DNA of 7,505 nt from Spirochaetales bacterium Spiro_01 (GCA_001604265.1 LVBC01000133.1:1-7505), one strand, 5' to 3'. Shown: positions 1-6,281, counted from the first letter of the stretch. Notes: generated from the sequence alone by a model not told the origin. A program made the numbers and translations.

Positions 1-4
1 TAAT

Positions 5-45
5 CTTTGACATCGCTTTGACTCCTTACTGTCTAAAGATAATAA
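5..45 (+). promoter_or_regulatory. Possible promoter of the alanyl-tRNA editing operon
   Basis: The first 113 nt hold no gene. CTTTGAC occurs twice, at 5-11 and 16-22, so there are two overlapping -35 candidates: TTGACA at 7-12 and TTGACT at 18-23. An A/T-rich block at 38-45 offers GATAAT (38-43) or TAATAA (40-45) as a -10. TTGACT with TAATAA has 16-bp spacing but a poor -10; TTGACA is a perfect -35 but too far from GATAAT. ATCTTT (3-8) and AAAGAT (35-40) also form an inverted repeat. Transcription would start near 50 and leave a leader of about 60 nt. The elements are seen; their use is inferred. Confidence 0.3.
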
Positions 46-113
46 AAAGTGGTCGATATGGAAAGGTTGGAAATATGGCTTTCCTGTAGTATCTTCAGAT
101 AAGGAGAAGCCAA

Positions 114-1232
114 ATGAGAGAACAGCACTATTATGAGGAACCGTATCTGAGAGAGTATGACTCACGTGTCGCCGAGGTGACGGAGAAGGGCCTTGTACTC
201 GAAACGACCATCGCATACGCAGAGGGTGGTGGACAGCCAGGTGACAGGGGATGCATAAATGGTGTTCCATTCACCAATACCATCCACGAAGGCGAGCATA
301 TTCTCCATCTGATGGATGCATCCTCCTTCAGCAAAGGTGATGAGGTCAGAATCGTCCTTGACTGGAAACACAGGTACGAGTACATGCAGCAGCACACTGC
401 ACAGCACCTCCTTTCAGGCCTCATGTTCTCGAAATTCGGAATCGGAACCCTTGCAGTCCACCAGGGCGAGGATATCCTGACGATAGAGACAGATAGGGAG
501 GATATCCCGGAAGAGACCCTCTACCAGATAGAGGATGAGGCGAACAGGGCAATATGCGAGAACCACAGGGTCTACTATCTCGAGCTTTCACATACGGCGG
601 CTGAAGCGCTTGGCATGAGGCGCTCGATAAAGGTCGAGGGCGATGTCCGCGTTGTCGTCATCGAGGATGTGGACAGAATAGCCTGCGGAGGCATTCACAC
701 TGGAACTACAGGCGAGATCGGGGAGATAAGCTATGCAGGAGCAGAACAGATAAGGGGACATGTCAGGACCATCTGGAGAACTGCAGACAGAGCAAGAAAT
801 GAAAGAAGGGCCAATGCACAGACCATAAAGGAGCTTTCCAAGCAGCTTTCAAGCCCAAGGGAGGGGCTCGTCTCTTCAGTTTCCGCTCTTTCAGAGCAGA
901 TATCAAATCTCAAGTATCAACTTGTCAGAATGGAGAAGAGCATAGCAGAATCGACGCTTGCAAAGGGAGAGAAGGTCTTCCTTTCAGCTGTGCCACTCTC
1001 CTCCTATCAGGATATCACAGTCGATAGAAGCTATGCAGCCCTATACCAGAATGGGGACAAGCTCAACTGGCTTGTAAGGACAGAGAATCCAGAGGTCTTC
1101 AGGAACTTCAGAGCGCACTTTGCCCAGGTCGGCGCAAAGGGTGGTGGAAGAGGTCCTCTCTATCAGGGCTCTGCGAGCCTGGAAAAGCTCGATGAACTCA
1201 GAAATCTTCTTGGAGAGCTGATCGATGGCTGA
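114..1232 (+). CDS. Alanyl-tRNA editing protein, long AlaX type with C-terminal DHHA1 domain
   Basis: This is a free-standing hydrolase expected to remove serine or glycine wrongly attached to tRNA-Ala in the cytoplasm, a trans-acting counterpart of the AlaRS editing domain. The 372-residue protein starts with the small beta-barrel region common to AlaRS and AlaX (AEGGGQPGDRG, 36-46). The editing core follows, with both halves of the zinc site: HTAQH (94-98; His94, His98) and CGGIH (191-195; Cys191, His195). A charged helical stretch (about 225-285), probably coiled coil, leads to a DHHA1-like end with the glycine-rich motif GAKGGGRGPLYQG (340-352). That domain order marks the long AlaX form, and no aminoacylation domain is present. 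The ATG at 114 is set by AAGGAG at 101-106, 7 nt upstream. The stop lies inside the next gene, so the two are probably co-transcribed. Identity is very likely; whether Ser or Gly is preferred cannot be read from the sequence. Confidence 0.93.
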   Translation: MREQHYYEEPYLREYDSRVAEVTEKGLVLETTIAYAEGGGQPGDRGCINGVPFTNTIHEGEHILHLMDASSFSKGDEVRIVLDWKHRYEYMQQHTAQHLLSGLMFSKFGIGTLAVHQGEDILTIETDREDIPEETLYQIEDEANRAICENHRVYYLELSHTAAEALGMRRSIKVEGDVRVVVIEDVDRIACGGIHTGTTGEIGEISYAGAEQIRGHVRTIWRTADRARNERRANAQTIKELSKQLSSPREGLVSSVSALSEQISNLKYQLVRMEKSIAESTLAKGEKVFLSAVPLSSYQDITVDRSYAALYQNGDKLNWLVRTENPEVFRNFRAHFAQVGAKGGGRGPLYQGSASLEKLDELRNLLGELIDG

Positions 1233-1797
1233 AAGGAACAAGCAGCTTCCCTGGGGAAAGATCGTTGGAATCGGCATAATCCCGATCATTTTGATCTACG
1301 CAGGCTTCTACATCTTCCTCAAGGGGCTTGGAATGGAGCGCTACATGACCATCGTAGGCTTCATAGAGGAGCACTTCGGCACTCTCGGTATCTTCCTCTA
1401 CGTCTACCTTGTCGACCTTCTCATCCTCCCACTATCTCCAGACTTCATCTTCCCTGTGGTCGCTTCCATGCAGTGGTTCAGGATCGTGCCTGTAATCGGA
1501 TGTGCATCCGTTCTGGGCGGCTGGACAAGCTATGCGATGGGCTATCTGCTTGCAAATGTCAGCTTCATAGAGAGGATGTGCGCAAAGGCCCAATCAAGGT
1601 GGGGAAGCTATATACAGAGGTACGGTGTACTCTTTGTCATCCTCTCATCCTGTCTTCCTCTTCCTTTCAGTACGATAACAATGGCAGTGGGAGCCTTCCG
1701 TCTCGATCCGAGAAAGGTGCTTCCTGCCTGCTGCTGCCGCTTTGTCAGGATGAGCGTCTACTTCTTCCTCTTCAGATTCGGGCTCAGGCTCATATGA
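1225..1797 (+). CDS. Small multi-pass membrane protein, VTT/DedA-like (SNARE-associated) family
   Basis: This 190-residue protein is very hydrophobic, with about five likely membrane segments near residues 13-34, 53-80, 86-110, 132-158 and 165-187. The paired re-entrant-like regions LPLSPDFIFPV (68-78) and SSCLPLPFSTITMAVGAF (141-158), followed by a short polar turn (RLDPRK) and a final helix, resemble the VTT domain of the DedA/TVP38/YqaA group, which is linked to membrane lipid handling and envelope homeostasis. It has no signal peptide beyond the first helix. The ATG overlaps the end of the alanyl-tRNA editing gene by 8 nt (ATGGCTGA), with GGAG at 1212-1215, so translation is probably coupled. 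An unusual run of three cysteines sits at 169-171. The protein is shorter than most DedA members and ends soon after the last helix. The membrane nature is clear; the family call is moderate and the substrate is unknown. Confidence 0.7.
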   Translation: MAERNKQLPWGKIVGIGIIPIILIYAGFYIFLKGLGMERYMTIVGFIEEHFGTLGIFLYVYLVDLLILPLSPDFIFPVVASMQWFRIVPVIGCASVLGGWTSYAMGYLLANVSFIERMCAKAQSRWGSYIQRYGVLFVILSSCLPLPFSTITMAVGAFRLDPRKVLPACCCRFVRMSVYFFLFRFGLRLI

Positions 1798-1799
1798 AA

Positions 1800-1824
1800 G
1801 GAACGGAGCCCTGAATCTCCGTCC
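1800..1824 (-). terminator. Hairpin in the convergent gap after purB, possible terminator
   Basis: The 31-nt gap between the two convergent stops holds an ACGGAG (1803-1808) / CTCCGT (1817-1822) stem with an 8-nt loop. It extends by two G-C pairs (1800-1801 with 1823-1824) past a bulged A. Read on the minus strand, the hairpin is followed by the T-rich sequence TTTCATATGAG, which suits purB termination. On the plus strand no T tract follows, so termination of the membrane-protein operon here would be weaker or Rho-dependent. The stem is seen; function is inferred. Confidence 0.5.
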
Positions 1825-1828
1825 ACTA

Positions 1829-3256
1829 TCAGAGATTCTTCATTCTCTCAAGGACCTTTCCTGTCCTCTTCGAGGCATCTCCTGTATATTCTCTCGCATC
1901 GAGCAGGGCAACTATCTCATCCCTCTTCAGATACTCGAGTATTCTCGTGTCAGTACAGAGCGACTCGAGCAGAGGATTCTCACGTCCCTCCTGGACCTCG
2001 GCCCAGGCCTTGAGGGACTCCTCTCTGATCACCTCGTGCATCTCCTGCCTGTTTGCGCCTCTCTTTCCAAGCTCCATAAGAAGACGCTCTGTTGCTGCAA
2101 AGAGGCCATAGGAGTCCATAAGGCGCTTTACAGCACTCTCATGGATATTCATTCCCTTTACGATTCTCGTCATCGTAAGCAGAGCTTCCTCTGTTGCCAG
2201 GAAGGCCTCAGGAAGGAAGACTCTTCTGTTCGCAGAGTCATCCAGCGTCCTCTCAAGGAAGGTGGTGGCACCATTCTGCCAGGCAGTCTGGTAGAGTGAG
2301 GAGACGAAGCGTGTCAGTGAATCCGTCTTCTCGCAGTTGATCGGATTTCGCTTGAATGGCATTGCAGAGGAGCCGACCTGCTTCTTTCCAAAGGGCTCCG
2401 ACCACTCGCCGATAGGTGGGCTCTGCATGATCCTGAAGTCGGCTGCGAACTTGTAGATGGTGCAGCAGAGTTCGGAGAGGGCAGAGAGGACCCTGAGATC
2501 CTGCTTCCTTGTGTAGATCTGGGTTGCGGCATCGTAGGCCTTCAGACCGAGCTCTGCCATGACAGAATCCTCGAGCTGCTCTGCGCTCATTCCTCTATCC
2601 TTCAGAAGCTCTGCATAGCTTGCAGCGGTTCCGACAGCTCCCTTCATTCCCTTTCCACGGATCCTGTTGCGGACGATCTCAAGCTCCTCGAGATCATCCA
2701 GAAGGTCCTGTGCTGTCTGTGCAAAGCGGTAGCCGATCGTGGTGATCTCAGCTGGCTGGAGGTGTGTAAAGGCCATGCAGGCGTAGTCCTGGTACTTTTC
2801 CATCTTCTCGCCAAAGGCCCTGAGAAGAGCCTTTGTGCGCTCGATTATAAGCGAAAGGGCCTCCTTCAAGCGCACGGCATCCATATTGTCCAGGATATCC
2901 ATGCTGGTGGCTCCGAGGTGGATTATCGCACCGGCCTTGGGGCACTGCTCTGCATAGGTCTTTATCTCGGCCATCAGATCGTGCTTGATCTCATTCTCGA
3001 TCTCTGTGGCCCTGTCCACATCTATATCCCTGGCATGCGCCTCGAGCTCTGCGATCTGTTCCTCTGTAACAAGGCCGGCCTTTGCCTCTGCCTTCGCAAG
3101 TGCGATCCAGACCCTTCTAAGAAGCTCTCTCTTGTGAATCTCTGAGTAGATGGTCCTCATCTCCTCGGAGCCGTAGCGCCATGTGAATGGTGAAATGAAT
3201 GTGCTGTGGTCGAATTCTGTCATGTCAATGAGTATATAACCAAAATGGTCCTTCAT
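1829..3256 (-). CDS. purB: Adenylosuccinate lyase, animal-like class
   Basis: PurB splits adenylosuccinate to AMP and fumarate, and SAICAR to AICAR and fumarate; it is a cytoplasmic homotetramer of the fumarase/aspartase superfamily. Numbering from the far start (475 aa), the three conserved regions are visible: GATSMDILDN (115-124); THLQPAE (164-170), with the likely catalytic His165; and the mobile signature loop GSSAMPFKRNP (295-305), whose serine acts as the base. RTLDDSANRR (336-345) and the ending YTGDASKRTGKVL (457-469) match the human-type enzyme rather than the shorter B. subtilis type. The start is uncertain. The ATG at 3256 gives 475 aa, but the ATG at 3223 (Met12) starts just before the conserved ISPFTWRYGSEEM block and looks more natural. 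Neither has a convincing Shine-Dalgarno sequence, and a TATACT element lies 7 nt upstream of Met12. purB is separated from the purA operon by a terminator and a divergent gene fragment, so it probably has its own promoter. Confidence 0.96.
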   Translation of the reverse strand: MKDHFGYILIDMTEFDHSTFISPFTWRYGSEEMRTIYSEIHKRELLRRVWIALAKAEAKAGLVTEEQIAELEAHARDIDVDRATEIENEIKHDLMAEIKTYAEQCPKAGAIIHLGATSMDILDNMDAVRLKEALSLIIERTKALLRAFGEKMEKYQDYACMAFTHLQPAEITTIGYRFAQTAQDLLDDLEELEIVRNRIRGKGMKGAVGTAASYAELLKDRGMSAEQLEDSVMAELGLKAYDAATQIYTRKQDLRVLSALSELCCTIYKFAADFRIMQSPPIGEWSEPFGKKQVGSSAMPFKRNPINCEKTDSLTRFVSSLYQTAWQNGATTFLERTLDDSANRRVFLPEAFLATEEALLTMTRIVKGMNIHESAVKRLMDSYGLFAATERLLMELGKRGANRQEMHEVIREESLKAWAEVQEGRENPLLESLCTDTRILEYLKRDEIVALLDAREYTGDASKRTGKVLERMKNL

Positions 3257-3262
3257 CTACTG

Positions 3263-3300
3263 ATTGGATTCGTCTGGAAGATCGAGAACAGTAATCCAAT
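3263..3300. repeat. Perfect 8-bp inverted repeat between purB and the nuclease remnant
   Basis: ATTGGATT at 3263-3270 is exactly complementary to AATCCAAT at 3293-3300, with a 22-nt spacer. It lies in the 88-nt divergent gap just upstream of the farther purB start. On the plus strand the right arm runs into TTTTT (3300-3304), so it could be a weak stem-loop with a T tail. It could equally be an operator or a leftover of the mobile-gene insertion. The spacer is long for a terminator and the stem is A/T-rich. The repeat is seen; no function is assigned. Confidence 0.45.
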
Positions 3301-3344
3301 TTTTCTCGTAGCTGGATATATATGACAATTTTAAGGAGGTATCC

Positions 3345-3686
3345 ATGGGAAAGAGAAGCTTCGAGAGAGAATCGGATGAGTCCATGTATAAAAGGACCAT
3401 GATGAATGATGAGGTCTTCTATAAGGTCTTCAAAAGCGACCTTGATGTCGTCAATCTGTTTTTGCGGGTATGCCTAAGTGACCAGAGCATCTCGACAATC
3501 AATAGCCGCCCGAGGAGCGAGGATCCAGCCTTGCGCTACAACCCGGTCATCTTCGATATCAAGGCAGTAGATGGTCTCGGTCGTCTCATGAATATCGAGG
3601 TGATGAAGATAGGCATGGATTTTTGTATTGAATATACGAAGAACAGCGTGGCCGGCATCAGCGAGGAGGAGCTGGAGAATCTCTGA
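3345..3686 (+). pseudogene. Remnant of a Rpn/PD-(D/E)XK nuclease family transposase, internally deleted
   Basis: The 113-residue reading frame has the N-terminal look of the Rpn/YhgA-like PD-(D/E)XK transposase-family nucleases: a short charged lead, a segment of the type DEVFYKVFKSDLDVVNLFL (22-40), then a beta-hairpin VIFDIKAVDGLGRLMNIEV (68-86) carrying the expected catalytic Asp71 and Glu85. The family usually continues from an IEMQ-like strand into an arginine-rich helix and a 150-200 residue helical half. Here IEVMK is followed almost at once by AGISEEELENL (103-113), which resembles the extreme C-terminal tail. The simplest reading is a deletion joining the two ends in frame. The position of the usual Gln is Met87. 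The start has an excellent ribosome-binding site, AAGGAGGT (3333-3340), 4 nt from the ATG. Four of its eight Arg codons are CGN, while neighbours use mostly AGA/AGG, which fits transfer. It is probably inactive; a small expressed protein cannot be excluded. Confidence 0.72.
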
Positions 3687-3689
3687 GCA

Positions 3690-3729
3690 TCGAGGAAAAG
3701 AAGAGGGCCATTGCACTGCAACGGCCCTC
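3690..3729 (-). terminator. Rho-independent terminator of the hpt-PRT-purA operon
   Basis: GAGGGCC (3703-3709) pairs with GGCCCTC (3723-3729). After one A-C mismatch the stem continues as TTGC (3711-3714) with GCAA (3718-3721), closing on a 3-nt loop, for 11 pairs in all. On the minus strand it lies 20 nt past the purA stop and is followed by TTCTTTTCCTCG, a T-rich tail. On the plus strand only ACTGTTCGAG follows, so it is oriented for purA rather than for the convergent nuclease remnant, which ends 16 nt before the stem. Confidence 0.85.
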
Positions 3730-3749
3730 ACTGTTCGAGATTATGATGC

Positions 3750-5024
3750 TTATCTTACGATGAGCTGGTCTCTCTCCGGTCCTACTGAAACGTAGGTGAT
3801 TCTGGTTCCGAGCTTCTTCTCGATCATGAGGACGAACTCCTGTGCTCTTTGTGGAAGGTCCTCCCACTTTCTGGCCTTTGAAGTGTCGCTCATCCAGCCT
3901 TCGAACTCCTCGTAGATCGGCTTTGCTTTCTCCTGGAAGAGTGTATCTGGAAGATGGTTGTAGTATTCTCCTTCGATCATGTAGCCGGTACATACCTTGA
4001 TGACTGGGAAGGTATCGAGGATGTCGAGCTTGGTAAGTGCGAGGTCTGTGATGCCGTTCATGTAGCAGGCGTAGTCTGCTGCTACGAGGTCGAGCCAGCC
4101 ACAGCGCCTTGGACGACCGGTGGTCGCACCGTACTCATGTCCAAGATCTCTGAGCTTCTGTCCATCCTCATCGAAGAGCTCTGTCATGTATGGACCGCCA
4201 CCTACGCTTGTAGAGTAGGCCTTTATAACACCTACGACCTTGCCGATCTTCGATGGAGGAATAGCGCTTCCGTTTGCGGCACCTGCTGCAGTTGGGTTGG
4301 AGGAGGTGGTGTATGGGTAGATGCCCCAGTCGTTGTCTCTCATGATGCCGAGCTGGCCCTCGAGGAGGATCTTCTTGTCGGACTCGACTGCTTCGCGGAC
4401 GATTGGAACAGTATCGATGATGTAGTCGCCGAATCTATCCTTCCAGGCCTTGCACTTTGCCATGATCTCATCGACTGTGAAGGTCTTGAGACCGTAGTAC
4501 TCGAGATCTCTGTTCTTCCTTGGAAGGGCCATCTCGAGTCTCATTCTGAGCCACTGCTCATCGAGGAGGTCTCCTGCCCTGATACCGCTTCTGGAGGCCT
4601 TGTCGGAGTAGCATGGTCCGATACCTCTCTTTGTGGTACCGATCTTCTGACCTTCGCTTCTCTTTGCCTCTTCGGCTCCGTCGAGCAGGCAGTGGTATGG
4701 CATTATAAGGTGTGCCCTGCGGTCGATGAAGATGTTCTTCACCTCAATTCCGGCTGTCTTCTCGATATTCTCGATCTCGCCTAGCATGGTATCGAAGTTG
4801 ACGACAGTGCCTGCTCCGACGATGTTCATCGTATCCTGGTTGAAGACACCGGATGGGATGATGTGCAGAGCAAACTTTCCGAGCTCGTTGATTACTGTAT
4901 GACCTGCGTTGTCACCACCCTGGAAACGGATTACGATCTCGGCATCCTTTGCCAGATAGTCTACGACACGACCCTTTCCTTCATCGCCCCACTGGACGCC
5001 GATTACTGCGGTTACGTTGCTCAT
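3750..5024 (-). CDS. purA: Adenylosuccinate synthetase
   Basis: PurA condenses IMP with aspartate using GTP to make adenylosuccinate, the first committed step to AMP. At 424 residues it is full length for bacteria. Visible motifs are the GTP-binding loop QWGDEGKGR (11-19; catalytic Asp14, Lys17), RFQGGDNAGHT (33-43; catalytic His42, Asn39), IGTTKRGIGP (128-137), YPYTTSSN (236-243), KAYSTSVGGGP (268-278), TTGRPRRCGW (301-310; substrate arginines) and TKLDILD (331-337). Three positions differ from the E. coli-type pattern: the last Lys of GDEGKGK is Arg19, the first His of GGHNAGHT is Asp38, and EGAQG is EGQLG (222-226), which moves the IMP-contacting Gln. These may mark a known subgroup rather than lost activity. 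Its ATG overlaps the upstream phosphoribosyltransferase stop by 4 nt (ATGA), so translation is probably coupled, with a GGGA-type ribosome site inside that gene. It is last in the operon and is followed by a strong terminator. Confidence 0.97.
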   Translation of the reverse strand: MSNVTAVIGVQWGDEGKGRVVDYLAKDAEIVIRFQGGDNAGHTVINELGKFALHIIPSGVFNQDTMNIVGAGTVVNFDTMLGEIENIEKTAGIEVKNIFIDRRAHLIMPYHCLLDGAEEAKRSEGQKIGTTKRGIGPCYSDKASRSGIRAGDLLDEQWLRMRLEMALPRKNRDLEYYGLKTFTVDEIMAKCKAWKDRFGDYIIDTVPIVREAVESDKKILLEGQLGIMRDNDWGIYPYTTSSNPTAAGAANGSAIPPSKIGKVVGVIKAYSTSVGGGPYMTELFDEDGQKLRDLGHEYGATTGRPRRCGWLDLVAADYACYMNGITDLALTKLDILDTFPVIKVCTGYMIEGEYYNHLPDTLFQEKAKPIYEEFEGWMSDTSKARKWEDLPQRAQEFVLMIEKKLGTRITYVSVGPERDQLIVR

Positions 5025-5566
5025 AGGTTCTTCCCTTTCTTGTCGAGCATCTCCTTCTCCATCTCGGTATGCTCTTCGATATCATCAGCATCCCATGGGA
5101 ACTTGATCCACTGGTCACCGATCTCCATTGCAGGATAGTAGCGTTTGATTTCAGGTGGGAACTCCACATCCTTCTTCTTCTGCTTGTTGAGAAGTACAAG
5201 TACTGCGATCTCATCCGGATCGTAGTTGAGGAGCTCTCCGACACAGTAGCCCAGGGTTGCTCTTGTATCGTCCACTTCGTCGATAAGGAGGACCTTCTTG
5301 CCCTTGAGCTGGTCGGCGACCTCGTCGATCCACTGGATCTTGGTAGGGTGGGACTTGTGCTTGTTGTCTATTCCGTAGTAGGAGATTCCAACTGCAAAGA
5401 TAGGTCTGTTGATGAAGGTCTTGATGATTCTTGCAGGAATGAATCCGCCCGAGCCGATCGCAACGATCACATCAGGGTCGAAGCCACTGGCCTTTATTCT
5501 CTCGGCAAGGCTCTTGACGAGCTTGTGGACGGTGTTGTAGCTGACATAGAACTTTTCCTCTGCCAT
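5021..5566 (-). CDS. HPT1/Gpt-like purine phosphoribosyltransferase
   Basis: This 181-residue type I phosphoribosyltransferase transfers ribose-5-phosphate from PRPP to a purine base. It has IGSGGFIPAR (37-46), the pyrophosphate-side loop, and the PRPP-binding motif VLLIDEVDDTRATL (92-105) with the paired acidic residues. The hood-like C-terminal motif DQWIKFPWDA (151-160) contains a Trp that in this group stacks on the base. The EVDDTR form of the loop and the FPW ending resemble yeast Hpt1 and xanthine/guanine enzymes more than the classical Hpt next door. Hypoxanthine, guanine or xanthine are all possible substrates. The tail (161-181) is rich in Glu and Lys. The ATG at 5566 lies 16 nt past the hpt stop, with AAGGAG overlapping that stop. 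The stop overlaps the purA start by 4 nt, which places it in the same transcript. The fold is certain; the exact base is not. Confidence 0.88.
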   Translation of the reverse strand: MAEEKFYVSYNTVHKLVKSLAERIKASGFDPDVIVAIGSGGFIPARIIKTFINRPIFAVGISYYGIDNKHKSHPTKIQWIDEVADQLKGKKVLLIDEVDDTRATLGYCVGELLNYDPDEIAVLVLLNKQKKKDVEFPPEIKRYYPAMEIGDQWIKFPWDADDIEEHTEMEKEMLDKKGKNL

Positions 5567-5582
5567 TTTCTCTTATCTCTCC

Positions 5583-6146
5583 TTAGTGGACTGGATACAT
5601 TTCTGCAATGTATGGAAGAGTCCTGTATTTCTCTTTATAGTCGAGACCGTATCCGACGACCCAGACATCTGGTATTGTGAATCCCATGTAATCGAGCTTC
5701 AGGTCGACCTTGTGCCTATCCGGCTTGTCCAGGAAGGAGGCGATCTTAACGCTCTTGGCAGCTCTGGTCGAGAAGTTCCTCTGCAGATATGCCAGTGTGT
5801 TTCCACTGTCGAGGATATCCTCCACGATGAGAACATCCTTGCCGGAAATGTCCTCTCTTACATCCATGAGAAGGCGGACGTTGCCCTGGACCTCTCCACC
5901 CTTGCCATAGGATGAGATTGCAATGAAGTCGACGATGTGAGGTACTGTGAGTTTCCTGCAGAGATCGGAGAGGAAGATGAATGAACCCTTCAGTACTCCT
6001 ACCAGAATGAGTGGCTCTGTGATGTCCTTGTAGTCTTTGTTTATCTGGTTGGCAATCTCTGTGACACGTCTATCGATGGTTGCTGCATCGATAAGAACCT
6101 GAGCAAGATCCTCCGTCAATGGAGGAAGTGAAAGTGCTTTGGCCAT
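5583..6146 (-). CDS. hpt: Hypoxanthine phosphoribosyltransferase
   Basis: Hpt salvages hypoxanthine (often also guanine) with PRPP to give IMP (or GMP) in the cytoplasm. At 187 residues it is the usual bacterial length. It has GVLKGSFIFLSDL (50-62), the flexible-loop start SSYG (78-81), the PRPP motif VLIVEDILDSGNTL (105-118), the base-contacting segment around Lys141 (LDKPDR), and the closing VGYGLDYKEKYRTLPYI (164-180). The last motif normally reads RNLPYI and here has Thr176 in place of Asn. The ATG at 6146 is supported by GGAG at 6156-6153, 6 nt upstream. It is the first gene of a tight operon with a second phosphoribosyltransferase and purA, so IMP made here feeds directly into adenylosuccinate synthesis. 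The family is clear; preference for hypoxanthine over guanine is inferred from the family. Confidence 0.95.
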   Translation of the reverse strand: MAKALSLPPLTEDLAQVLIDAATIDRRVTEIANQINKDYKDITEPLILVGVLKGSFIFLSDLCRKLTVPHIVDFIAISSYGKGGEVQGNVRLLMDVREDISGKDVLIVEDILDSGNTLAYLQRNFSTRAAKSVKIASFLDKPDRHKVDLKLDYMGFTIPDVWVVGYGLDYKEKYRTLPYIAEMYPVH

Positions 6147-6183
6147 TAGTAGCTCCGTTAGATATGGAATTATGACAGTGCCT

Positions 6184-6213
6184 ATTGTAATGTTTTTATC
6201 ATCGACTTGAAAA
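6184..6213 (-). promoter_or_regulatory. Candidate promoter of the hpt operon
   Basis: On the minus strand, TACAAT (6189-6184) matches the -10 consensus at 5 of 6 positions. A weaker TTTTCA (6213-6208; 4 of 6 to TTGACA) lies upstream with an 18-bp spacer. The transcript would begin near 6177 and have a leader of about 30 nt before the hpt ATG. I see no riboswitch-like fold in so short a leader. The elements are seen; use is inferred. Confidence 0.45.
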
Positions 6214-6229
6214 GGGGTAGGGATAGTGT

Positions 6230-6258
6230 TTGCAACTTGATCCTATTAGCTATATAGT
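6230..6258 (+). promoter_or_regulatory. Candidate promoter of the E1 dehydrogenase gene
   Basis: TTGCAA (6230-6235; 4 of 6) and TATAGT (6253-6258; 5 of 6) are separated by 17 bp, a good sigma-70-type arrangement. A start near 6265 leaves a leader of about 48 nt. It is divergent from the hpt promoter, the two -35 regions being only about 17 bp apart, so a regulator bound between them could affect both directions. Confidence 0.5.
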
Positions 6259-6281
6259 TTAGCAAACAACAACAATTTCTA

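Noticed and set aside
1473..1814. 113-codon plus-strand frame overlapping the membrane protein gene in another frame
   Set aside because: The overlapping frame encodes clear membrane helices; this one has no motif and arises from reading out of frame.
2762..3145. 127-codon plus-strand frame opposite purB
   Set aside because: Antisense to well conserved purB sequence; composition explained by purB codon use.
3263..3304. Inverted repeat plus TTTTT read as a plus-strand intrinsic terminator
   Set aside because: The stem is A/T-rich with a 22-nt loop, and no plus-strand gene ends upstream of it, so a terminator role is unconvincing.
3954..4784. 276-codon plus-strand open frame opposite purA
   Set aside because: It lies wholly inside purA, and its protein is a low-information mirror of purA codons, rich in Val, Leu, Cys and Asp, with no recognisable motif. 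A shadow frame.
5069..5680. 203-codon plus-strand frame opposite the phosphoribosyltransferase genes
   Set aside because: It spans the end of one real gene and most of another on the other strand; no motif, no convincing ribosome site.
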